A stretch of 64,000 bases of DNA, taken from contig NZ_BMTD01000003.1 of NCBI RefSeq assembly GCF_014649495.1, forward strand, positions 434,001-498,000, in the 5' to 3' direction. A program made the position numbers and the translations under genes. This DNA comes from Streptomyces filipinensis (GTDB taxonomy: Bacteria; Actinomycetota; Actinomycetes; Streptomycetales; Streptomycetaceae). The notes below the pieces were generated by a model, which made no database searches, was not told the origin of the DNA, and saw only the letters and a list, made by a program, of their open reading frames with translations. Shown in pieces: positions 43,577 through 51,097 of the stretch (position 1 is the stretch's first letter; each line of letters opens with the position of its first letter).

Positions 43577-44643
43577 CCGATGTGCTGTCGACCACCGCCC
43601 AGCCGGCCGTGCCCGGCCGGCCCTCGGTGCCGGCGTTCGCGGTGATCTCCGGCGAGCAGGTGCAGCGTGCGCTGAGCGGGCGCGAGAAGCAGCTCGTGGA
43701 GCTGGTCGAGACCGCCTACCGGCTGCATGGCGCCGGGGACTCGGTGAACCCGCCGTCGTACTTCCTGCGCTTCCCCGACCGCCCCAGCGCGCGGATCATC
43801 GCGCTGCCCGCCTCCATCGGCGGGCCGGTCCGGGTGGACGGCCTGAAGTGGATCTCCAGCTTTCCGGAGAACGTGAGCCACGGGCTGCCGCGGGCCTCCG
43901 CGGTGCTCATCCTCAACGACCACGACACGGGCTACCCGTTCGCCTGCCTGGAGAGCTCGATCATCAGTGCCACCCGGACGGCGGCGTCCGCGGCGCTGGC
44001 GGCCGACTGGCTCAGCCGGCACCGGACCCGCCCCCGCCGGGTGGGGTTCTTCGGCACGGGACTGATCGCCCGTTACATCCACACCTTCCTGACGGGCACC
44101 GGCTGGTCCTTCGACACGGTCGGTGTGCACGACGTGTCCCGGGACAGCGCCGACGGCTTCCGCGGCTACCTGCGGCAGTCCGGCACCACCGCACAGGTCA
44201 CCGTCCACGACCGCGCCGAGGACCTCGTCCGGGAGAGCGACCTCGTGGTCTTCGCCACCGTCGCCGGTGAGCCGCACGTCACCGACCCGGCGTGGTTCAC
44301 GCACAACCCGCTGGTCCTGCACGTGTCCCTGCGCGACCTCGCCCCGGAGATCCTGCTCGGCTCGGCCAACTTCGTCGACGACGTCGAGCACTGCCTGAAG
44401 GCCGACACCTCCCCCCATCTGGTCGAACAGCGCACCGGGAACCGGGACTTCCTGAACGGGACGCTCAACGACGTGATGCTCGGACGGGCCGCACCGCCGA
44501 CCGACCGGCCGGTGGTCTTCTCGCCCTTCGGGCTCGGCGTCCTCGACCTCGTCGTCGGCAAGTACGTGTACGACGAGGTAGCCCGGGCGGGGGACCTCCG
44601 CCTCATCGACGACTTCTTCCACGACCTGCGCCGACATGGCTGA
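43573..44643 (+). CDS. sbnB: L-2,3-diaminopropionate biosynthesis dehydrogenase SbnB
   Basis: 356 residues of the ornithine cyclodeaminase/mu-crystallin family. The NAD site is GFFGTGLIAR, and the substrate loop has RVDGLKWISSFPEN, as in SbnB rather than true cyclodeaminases. SbnB oxidatively cleaves N-(1-amino-1-carboxyethyl)-glutamate, made by SbnA, to Dap and 2-oxoglutarate. The SbnA partner follows directly, so the pair makes L-Dap for the NRPS. It overlaps the oxygenase gene by four bases. Confidence 0.92.
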   Translation: MTDVLSTTAQPAVPGRPSVPAFAVISGEQVQRALSGREKQLVELVETAYRLHGAGDSVNPPSYFLRFPDRPSARIIALPASIGGPVRVDGLKWISSFPENVSHGLPRASAVLILNDHDTGYPFACLESSIISATRTAASAALAADWLSRHRTRPRRVGFFGTGLIARYIHTFLTGTGWSFDTVGVHDVSRDSADGFRGYLRQSGTTAQVTVHDRAEDLVRESDLVVFATVAGEPHVTDPAWFTHNPLVLHVSLRDLAPEILLGSANFVDDVEHCLKADTSPHLVEQRTGNRDFLNGTLNDVMLGRAAPPTDRPVVFSPFGLGVLDLVVGKYVYDEVARAGDLRLIDDFFHDLRRHG

Positions 44644-44679
44644 GGCCTCTGTCCTCGGCCGGGCACCAGGAGGCCCGCC

Positions 44680-45714
44680 GTGCCTGTCATTTCCGCTCCC
44701 TACGCCTTCAACGAGGGCCATCTCTTCGTCGACCTGGAGTCGATCTGCGGACGACCCCTCTATCTGAAGTGCGAGGGTTTCAACTTCGCCGGCTCCATCA
44801 AGCTGAAAGCCGCGAACGAGATGGTGGAGAACGCCGAGCGTGACGGACTCCTGACGCCGGATTCCATCCTCGTCGAGTCCTCGTCCGGGAACCTCGGTGT
44901 CGCGCTCAGCATGATCGCCGCCAGCAAGGGCTACCGGTTCCTGTGTGTGACGGACTCCCGGTGCAACCTGTCGACCAGACTGCTGATGGAGGCGCTCGGC
45001 AGCGACGTGCACGTCGTGGCCGACCAGGACTCCAACGGCGGTTTCCTGGGGGTGCGCATCGAGTACGTCCGTGCCCTGTGCGCGTCCGACGACCGGTACG
45101 TCTGGCTCAGTCAGTACACCAACGCCGGCAACTGGGTGGCGCACTACCGCACCACCGCCCCGGAGATCGCCACCCAGTTCCCGGAACTGGATGTCCTCTT
45201 CGTCGGGGCGGGCACCACCGGCACCCTGATGGGCTGCGCCCGCTGGTTCCGGCAGTGGCACCGGCCGGTGCGGATCGTCGCCGTGGACGCCGTGGGTTCG
45301 GTGGCGTTCGGCGGCGAGCCCGGCCGCCGGATGATCCCGGGCCTCGGTATGAGCATGCGCCCGCCGCTGCTCGACGAGTCCTATGTGGACGAGGTGCTCC
45401 GCGTGGAGGAGACGGACACCATCCGCATGTGTCACCGCATGGCCAGACGCGGTTTCCTGTTCGGCGGCTCCACCGGGACGGTGGTCAGCGGCGCGACGGA
45501 CTGGCTGGCCCGGCACGACACCCGTGGCCTCACCGCGGTGGCCGTCGCGCCGGACCTCGGCGAGCGCTACCTCGACACCGTCTACCAGACCAACTGGCTG
45601 CAGGACCTGTACGGCGATCAGCTGCTGGACGGACTGGGCGCCGAGGAGGTACCGAGCGCCCCCCGGGAACCCAAGTCCGCGTCACGGGCGACGGGCCGCA
45701 GGCGAAGACCGTAG
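44680..45714 (+). CDS. sbnA: L-2,3-diaminopropionate biosynthesis PLP enzyme SbnA
   Basis: 344 residues of the cysteine-synthase fold. The PLP lysine is in FAGSIKLKAA (Lys41) and the phosphate/carboxylate loop in SSSGNLGVALS. SbnA enzymes replace the phosphate of O-phospho-L-serine with the amino group of glutamate. The GTG at 44680 follows AGGAGG. It ends the left operon; its last 33 bases overlap, antisense, the end of the MFS gene. The basic tail (KSASRATGRRRRP) lies in that overlap and may not matter for catalysis. Confidence 0.92.
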   Translation: MPVISAPYAFNEGHLFVDLESICGRPLYLKCEGFNFAGSIKLKAANEMVENAERDGLLTPDSILVESSSGNLGVALSMIAASKGYRFLCVTDSRCNLSTRLLMEALGSDVHVVADQDSNGGFLGVRIEYVRALCASDDRYVWLSQYTNAGNWVAHYRTTAPEIATQFPELDVLFVGAGTTGTLMGCARWFRQWHRPVRIVAVDAVGSVAFGGEPGRRMIPGLGMSMRPPLLDESYVDEVLRVEETDTIRMCHRMARRGFLFGGSTGTVVSGATDWLARHDTRGLTAVAVAPDLGERYLDTVYQTNWLQDLYGDQLLDGLGAEEVPSAPREPKSASRATGRRRRP

Positions 45715-46869
45715 CGGAGCGGCGGCGCGGGGCCGCCACGGGATCCAGGTCGCCGTCAGCGTGACGACCAGGACGGACGCGGCGACCGTGGCCATACCCG
45801 GGCCGAGGCCCGCCGCGCCCGCCACGAAGCCGATCAGGGCGGGCCCGGCCAGCAGGCCCGTCGTGCCCATCGCGGCGACCAGGGCGAGCGCCGGCGCGCC
45901 GCGGCCGGCGGCGGCGACGTACACGCACGGGGTCACGGCCGCCGCGCCGAGGCCGACGCACGCGAAGCCGAGGAGCGTGGGCACGACCCCGCCCGTGAGC
46001 AGGGCGAGGGCCAGGCCGCCGGCGGCCACCGCGCTGCCGGTGCGGACCACGCGGCCGTCGCCCCAGCGGGTGCGCCAGCGGTCAGCGCACACCCGGGCCA
46101 GCAGCATCATCACCGAGACGACCGCGATGCCCAGCGGCGCGACCGTCGCCGAGGCCCGGACGACGTCCCTCAGGTAGAGCGTCGACCAGTCGTTCATCGC
46201 GCCCTCGGTGACGGTGCCGAAGGCCATCGCGCAGCCCATCAGCAGGGTCGTGCCGGAGGGGAGGGTCCGGCTGCCCCGTCGCCTCGGCTCGTCCGGCGGC
46301 GCGGGTTCCGCGTGGGTGAGCAGGCCCGGGCGGGAGCAGACCAGCAGGAGCAGCAACAGGGCACCGGCCGGCGCGAAGTGGCCCGGAACGGAACCGGTGA
46401 GGGTGGTGACGCCGGAGGCCAGCAGGGCGGCGGCGAGCAGACCGGCGCTGAAGGTGGCATGCAGCTGGGACATGACGGCGCGGCCGTACACCGTCTCCAG
46501 GGCGGCGCCCTGGGCGTTCATCGCGACGTTCAGACAGCCGACCGCGACGCCGTCGGCGCACACGGCGAGGACCGCGAGCGGATAGTCCGGTACGACGGAG
46601 AGGGCGGCCAGTACGGCGAGCAGGCCGAGGGCGGAGGCGAGCGCAAGACGGCGGGAGCCGAGACGGCGCATCAGGACGGCGACCAGCGGGAAGGAGGCCG
46701 CCGCGCCGGCGCCGCAGGCCATCAGCAGCAGCCCCACCTCCCCGGCGCCCAGGTCCAGCCGGGTCCTGAGTGCGGGCAGGCGGGAGACCCAGGTGCCGTA
46801 CTGGAAGCCGAGGAAGCAGAACAGCGCCGCGACGGACCACTTGGCGCGCGCGAAGGAGGGCGCGGGCAT
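45682..46869 (-). CDS. MFS transporter, probable product exporter
   Basis: 395 residues with about 12 membrane segments, the first at FARAKWSVAALFCFLGFQYG. The loop MRRLGSRRLALA resembles the MFS signature between helices 2 and 3, and a long polar loop (about 185-200) separates the halves. It is the last gene of a five-gene operon in which each start overlaps the preceding stop (here TGATG with the GNAT). Export of, or resistance to, the cluster's product is the natural guess. Its substrate cannot be read from sequence. Confidence 0.87.
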   Translation of the reverse strand: MPAPSFARAKWSVAALFCFLGFQYGTWVSRLPALRTRLDLGAGEVGLLLMACGAGAAASFPLVAVLMRRLGSRRLALASALGLLAVLAALSVVPDYPLAVLAVCADGVAVGCLNVAMNAQGAALETVYGRAVMSQLHATFSAGLLAAALLASGVTTLTGSVPGHFAPAGALLLLLLVCSRPGLLTHAEPAPPDEPRRRGSRTLPSGTTLLMGCAMAFGTVTEGAMNDWSTLYLRDVVRASATVAPLGIAVVSVMMLLARVCADRWRTRWGDGRVVRTGSAVAAGGLALALLTGGVVPTLLGFACVGLGAAAVTPCVYVAAAGRGAPALALVAAMGTTGLLAGPALIGFVAGAAGLGPGMATVAASVLVVTLTATWIPWRPRAAAPLRSSPAARRP

Positions 46870-47381
46870 CAGCTCGCCTTCCGCAGGGCGGCGAGCCGCG
46901 CCGACATGTACACCGCGCCGCTGCCGTACCCGGCCGGCACGCGCGCCCGGTGGTGGGCGCGGTAGCCGTGGGCCCGCCAGAAGGGCTCCCGGCCGGCGAG
47001 GGCGATCAGCGACATGGTCGTGTAGCCGTGCGTGCGGGCCGCGTCCGTCAGGTGGCGGACCAGGCGGCTGCCGAGCCCGCTGCGCCGCAGGGGCGCGCTG
47101 ACGACGAGGTCGTGCAGGTGGAGGTTGGAGTCGTGAAGGGAGCGGGGGCGGGGCCGCTCGGCCCGGGTCGGGTCGGGGCAGCGGAACATCGGGCAGGGCA
47201 GGGCGAGCACGTAGCCCGCTATCCGGCCGTCGAGGTCCAGGACGAAGCTGGTACCCGCCGAGGCGCGGGTCCGCAGCACGGCCTCGCCCTCCGTCAGCGA
47301 GGTGCCGGCGTACGCCCCGGCCTCCAGGTCCGCGACCAGGGGCCAGTCGGCCTCGGTGATGCCCCGTATGAGGCCTGTCAT
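46869..47381 (-). CDS. GNAT-family N-acetyltransferase
   Basis: 170 residues with a single GNAT fold. The acetyl-CoA loop is LRRSGLGSRLVRHL (R-x-x-G-x-G/A type), preceded by the beta-4 strand LHLHDLVVSAP and followed by the usual C-terminal FWRAHGYRAH. It would acetylate an amine, for example on a Dap residue, as self-resistance or tailoring. ATG 47381 overlaps the decarboxylase stop (ATGA). GAAGGA lies nine bases upstream. Confidence 0.87.
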   Translation of the reverse strand: MTGLIRGITEADWPLVADLEAGAYAGTSLTEGEAVLRTRASAGTSFVLDLDGRIAGYVLALPCPMFRCPDPTRAERPRPRSLHDSNLHLHDLVVSAPLRRSGLGSRLVRHLTDAARTHGYTTMSLIALAGREPFWRAHGYRAHHRARVPAGYGSGAVYMSARLAALRKAS

Positions 47382-48679
47382 GTCGGTGGTGTCCTTCGCT
47401 GTACGTCGGCGCCGCGTGTGCACACGCACGGCAGCGGGCTGATGCCGTTGAAGCCCTGGGTCATGTAGCTGGTGGCGTAGGCGCCGGCGGAGAGGATCCA
47501 CACCGGGTCGCCGGAGGTGACGGACCGGGGCACGGGCACCGGGTGCCGGCCGCCGCCGTAGGCGTCGTCGCTGTCGCAGGTGGGGCCGGCGACGACCGCG
47601 AGGACGTGCTCCTCGTCCCCGCTGTGCCCGGGGAACACCATGTGGTGCGTCAACTGGTCCATCTCGTACAGGCCGTTGAACTTGCCGCAGCTGAGGTAGA
47701 GCCAGTGGACGTCGGTTCCGTCCGGCTGCCGGCGGCGTGTCAGCCGGGAGACATGGGCGCGGACGGCCCCGTGGTCGGCGACCAGATGGCGGCCGGGCTC
47801 CATGACGAAGCCGAGCGGGGCGGGACTGAGGGCGCGCAGGTGGTCCATGCCCTCGCGGAGCACGGTGAAGATCTTGTCCAGGGGCGGTTCGAGCGGGTTG
47901 CCGTGGCGGTCCCGGTAGCCGAGAGCGGGCAGGCCCCCGCCGAGGTTGACGTGGTCGGGTACGATCCCCCGCCCGGCCAGCGCCGTCAGGGTCCCGGCGA
48001 GCGTGTCGACGGCCTGCTGCCAGGCCTCGCCGGTCATCTGCTGGGAGCCGACGTGCACGGACAGCCCGGCCGGGGTGAGGCCGGCCGCGCGGGCCGTCTC
48101 GAGTACGCGCACGGCGTCGTCGGGGGCGCAGCCGAACTTGCGGCTCAGGCCCCACAGGGCGCCTTCACCACGGGTGGCCAGGCGGCAGAAGACGCGGGCG
48201 CGGGGCGCGTGCGCGGCGATGGCGGTGACGTCCTCGATGCTGTCGGTGGCGAAGGTGCGGACCCCCAGGCGGTGGGCTTCGGCGATGTCGTGGTCGGACT
48301 TGATGGTGTTGCCGTAGTGGATGTGGTCCGGCTGCGCGCCGGCGTCGAGGGCTTGGGTGATCTCGGCGGGGCCGGCGGCGTCGAAGCCCGCGCCGCGCTC
48401 CGCGAGGCACCGGAGGACTTCGTCGACCGGGCAGGCCTTGAGGGCGAAGCGGACACGGGTTCCTGGCAACTCGCCCAGCAGGGCGTCGTATTGGTGCGCT
48501 ATGCCCGTGAGGTCGTAGACGATGCGGTCCGTCTCGGCCGCGGCGAGGGGCCCGGCGAGTGCGTCCATGGACGTGCCGCGCGGTGCTGTCGGGCGGCCGT
48601 GGGTGTGGTGTGGCCGATCGCGCTCACGCGGCGGTATCCGCGGGCCGGACGGGGTCCCGCGCTCCTTCGGGGCGCTCAT
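47378..48679 (-). CDS. Type III PLP-dependent decarboxylase (ornithine/Dap-decarboxylase fold)
   Basis: 433 residues. An alanine-racemase-type barrel carries the PLP lysine in RVRFALKACP (Lys81), the HVGSQ strand and GGGLP phosphate loop, and the C-terminal domain has the decarboxylase signature GPTCDSDD. The family includes ornithine and diaminopimelate decarboxylases and natural-product enzymes such as SbnH and BtrK. Beside Dap genes, a substrate carrying Dap or a diamino acid is likely. ATG 48679 overlaps the upstream stop (ATGA), which decides the start over an internal Met at 48568 with no ribosome site. The N-terminal 37 residues are polar, Arg/Pro-rich and probably disordered. Confidence 0.87.
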   Translation of the reverse strand: MSAPKERGTPSGPRIPPRERDRPHHTHGRPTAPRGTSMDALAGPLAAAETDRIVYDLTGIAHQYDALLGELPGTRVRFALKACPVDEVLRCLAERGAGFDAAGPAEITQALDAGAQPDHIHYGNTIKSDHDIAEAHRLGVRTFATDSIEDVTAIAAHAPRARVFCRLATRGEGALWGLSRKFGCAPDDAVRVLETARAAGLTPAGLSVHVGSQQMTGEAWQQAVDTLAGTLTALAGRGIVPDHVNLGGGLPALGYRDRHGNPLEPPLDKIFTVLREGMDHLRALSPAPLGFVMEPGRHLVADHGAVRAHVSRLTRRRQPDGTDVHWLYLSCGKFNGLYEMDQLTHHMVFPGHSGDEEHVLAVVAGPTCDSDDAYGGGRHPVPVPRSVTSGDPVWILSAGAYATSYMTQGFNGISPLPCVCTRGADVQRRTPPT

Positions 48680-49968
48680 GTGCGGGCCGCTTCCATCAGT
48701 GCCGGCCAGGCTTCGGCCAGGTGTGCGTAGTCCTCGATGTCCGACTCGGCCTCTTCCAGTAACCGGGCGCGCTCTGCGAGGAGTTGACCGGCGAACGCCT
48801 CGTACCGGCCGCCCAGTTTGCGGTACGCCGTGTCGACGCGGTCCAGGCGCCAGACGTTCTCGGCGCGGTCCAGGGTGGTGCTCTCCCGCAGGAATCCCAC
48901 GATCCGGTCGGGCCGCACCCGGTGCCGCTCGTCCAGCAGCCCGGCGCCTTCGGCGGCCATGCGGTCGTAGACGTGGTGGAAGTACAGCATCGACAGCAGG
49001 AACTTCACGAAGCGGCGCTGGTAGGCCGGGAAGCCGGTGCCGGTACGGCGTTCGGGGGTGTGGAAGTTCTCGATGTGGCGGTTGTGCAGGATGCCGGGGA
49101 GACCGGCGTCGTGGACCAGGTGGAGGAGGAAGTAGTCGCTGCCGATGGTGTCGGTGGCGGGCGGCAGCGGGATCCGTTCGTAGACCGCCCGGTCGAAGGC
49201 GACGTTGCACATGTCGACACGCATGGGGTCGACCCGGGTGAGTACCGCCCGGTCGTGCGTGAACGGTGCCGTCCCCGCGCCGGTGAAGGACTCCTCGACC
49301 AGGCGCCGGGTGCGTTCCTCCGGCCAGTGGCCGGGGGCCCACAGGCTGACGACGTCGTGGTACACGCCCTCGTCCCTCCGGCGTATCTCCCCTATGTCCA
49401 CGGAGAGTTCGCCGATGAAGGAGGCGCCGGCGAGTGACACCGGTCGGTCCCCCGGCGTCGCGCCGAGGTCGGTGCGCAGGCCCGCGGCGGTGGCCTCGGC
49501 GGCGGGGCGGCCGAGCCAGGGCAGCTCGTGGTGGACGGGGAACACCGGTTGCCCGGCGTGGAGTTGGTAGGCGCTGTCGGAGTCCCGGCGGTGCAGCGAG
49601 TGGCAGCCGAGGGCCGCGGCCAGCAGGAAGGCTCGGTTGGTGCAGGCGCCGTAGGAGACGGCCGGCGGGAGCAGGAGACGCAGCAGGCGGCCGGGGCCCG
49701 GCAGGCCGGCCCGTGCGAGGGTGCGACACAGGAAGGTGCGCTGGGCGTCCTCGTCGAGGTGGTGGACGGTGACGCCGGGCGCCGGGTGGAGTCCGGCGAC
49801 GACGCGGGCGTGCTCGGCGCGGGTGCGGGCGTCGGAGGAGTCGAGGATCAGGAGCTGCACGTCGGCGCCCTGGTGGCGCGCGGCGTAGGCGGCCTCGTCG
49901 TTGAGGGCGGTGAGGGTGGCGGGGCAGGCCCGGTTGGTGGGCAGGCAGAGGCAGATGCGCTGGTTCAC
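48676..49968 (-). CDS. DUF6271-like protein, possible GT-A-fold glycosyltransferase
   Basis: 430 residues from GTG 49968, which overlaps the preceding stop (GTGA). The N-terminus (RICLCLPTNRACPATLTAL..., QLLILDSS) and the acidic RRDSDS motif around residue 130 resemble the nucleotide-binding strand and DxD metal site of family 2 glycosyltransferases. The rest matches my memory of Streptomyces DUF6271 proteins. No catalytic residues are certain. In the operon it lies between a PhyH-type oxygenase and a PLP decarboxylase, so it is probably a tailoring enzyme. Confidence 0.65.
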   Translation of the reverse strand: MNQRICLCLPTNRACPATLTALNDEAAYAARHQGADVQLLILDSSDARTRAEHARVVAGLHPAPGVTVHHLDEDAQRTFLCRTLARAGLPGPGRLLRLLLPPAVSYGACTNRAFLLAAALGCHSLHRRDSDSAYQLHAGQPVFPVHHELPWLGRPAAEATAAGLRTDLGATPGDRPVSLAGASFIGELSVDIGEIRRRDEGVYHDVVSLWAPGHWPEERTRRLVEESFTGAGTAPFTHDRAVLTRVDPMRVDMCNVAFDRAVYERIPLPPATDTIGSDYFLLHLVHDAGLPGILHNRHIENFHTPERRTGTGFPAYQRRFVKFLLSMLYFHHVYDRMAAEGAGLLDERHRVRPDRIVGFLRESTTLDRAENVWRLDRVDTAYRKLGGRYEAFAGQLLAERARLLEEAESDIEDYAHLAEAWPALMEAART

Positions 49969-50999
49969 CGGGCCTCTTCCGCGGCGGTGGCCCAGGAGTC
50001 CAGGCCGAGCAGTCTTCTGCCGAGCGGGGTGAGCGTGGCGGGGCCGTAGCGGCGGGCCTCCGGCTCGCGGGCGTCACCGAGGAGGGTGGCGTTCCAGTCG
50101 GGGGTCGCGAGGGTGCGCCAGGACTCCACGCGGGAGTCGCGCAGGGCGGTGTGCTCCTCCAGGGCGGGCATCATCGACAGGTACTGGACGGCTCGGACAG
50201 CGTTGTCAGAGAGGTTCGGTGCCACGCCGTGCGCCAGCAGCCCGTTGAAGATCAGCAGGTCGCCGGCCTGGAGGTCGGGGCGGACCACCGGGAACCGGGC
50301 GCGGTCGGTGCCGGGCCGGACCGGGTCGCGGCCGGCCGGCTGGGCCACGCGCCACTCCTCGAAGCGGCGGAAGAGCTCCGGGGCGCACTGGAAGCCGCCG
50401 AGTTCGGGCCGGGTGTCGCTCAGGGCGAGGATGCCCTGGACGCGCTGCGGGAGCACGGCGAGCGTGGTGTCGACGTCCCAGTGCAGCTCGATGTCGAAGC
50501 CCTCGTCGGTGGGCTCGATCAGGGAGCGGGAACGGGTGCGGATGTTGGGCGGGTTGAGGTTCAGACGGTCCAGGGTCACCCACAGTTCCGCGCAGTCCCA
50601 CACGTCCACGAAGGCGTCGTAGACGCGCCGGGTCTGGCGGCTGTCCCAGAGGAGCTGGTGGTGGTAGGCCTCGACGAACCCGTAGATGTACAGGTGCCGG
50701 TCGAGTTCGGAGCGGAACTCGGGCTCGGCGTACCAGGTGTCGGGGCGGTCGGGGTCGAGGCCCTGGAACCGCCAGGCGAAGTCGAGGAGTTCCTTGGCCT
50801 CGCCGGGTGTGACGGCCTCGCGGACGACGACGTAGCCGTATGTCTGCCAGAAGGCGAAGTCCTGCTCGGACAGCACCCGGAGCGGCTGGGACTTCTCGAT
50901 GTGGCGCAGCGGGGTCGGGGCGAGGTAGGTCTCGCCGTCGGCACTGAAGTAGGGGCGGCCGGAGGCCGCGCGGTGGAGGTGGGGGTGGGGCGTCTGCAT
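49965..50999 (-). CDS. Phytanoyl-CoA dioxygenase (PhyH)-family oxygenase
   Basis: 344 residues. The Fe(II) triad is visible as LHWDVD (HxD) and, about 100 residues later, the distal His in GLLAHGVAPN, with the 2-oxoglutarate Arg in RAVQYLSM. PhyH-type enzymes in clusters hydroxylate or otherwise oxidise amino-acid or polyketide intermediates. The start at 50999 follows GAGGA at five bases. It is the first gene of the minus-strand operon, and the gap to the das operon behind it is only 98 bases, so read-through from das transcription is possible. Confidence 0.85.
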   Translation of the reverse strand: MQTPHPHLHRAASGRPYFSADGETYLAPTPLRHIEKSQPLRVLSEQDFAFWQTYGYVVVREAVTPGEAKELLDFAWRFQGLDPDRPDTWYAEPEFRSELDRHLYIYGFVEAYHHQLLWDSRQTRRVYDAFVDVWDCAELWVTLDRLNLNPPNIRTRSRSLIEPTDEGFDIELHWDVDTTLAVLPQRVQGILALSDTRPELGGFQCAPELFRRFEEWRVAQPAGRDPVRPGTDRARFPVVRPDLQAGDLLIFNGLLAHGVAPNLSDNAVRAVQYLSMMPALEEHTALRDSRVESWRTLATPDWNATLLGDAREPEARRYGPATLTPLGRRLLGLDSWATAAEEAR

Positions 51000-51060
51000 G
51001 CGATTCCTCTGGAACACAAGGTGCGGTTGGGATCCGGGAAAGAGCAAGAAACGATGAAGC

Positions 51061-51084
51061 GGCCGCCCGCGCCCGCGGGCGGCC
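51061..51084. terminator. Hairpin between dasD and the PhyH operon
   Basis: GGCCGCCCGCG and its exact complement CGCGGGCGGCC flank a two-base centre, an 11-bp GC stem 14 bases after the dasD stop. It probably ends das transcripts, perhaps incompletely, because a same-strand operon starts 62 bases further on. No convincing promoter is visible in 51000-51060. Confidence 0.7.
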
Positions 51085-51097
51085 TCGGGTCCGTGGG

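Noticed and set aside
47378-48679. The decarboxylase as evidence of a staphyloferrin B-type siderophore
   Set aside because: SbnA/SbnB- and SbnH-like genes are present, but no NIS synthetase (SbnC/E/F type) or siderophore uptake gene is in the window.
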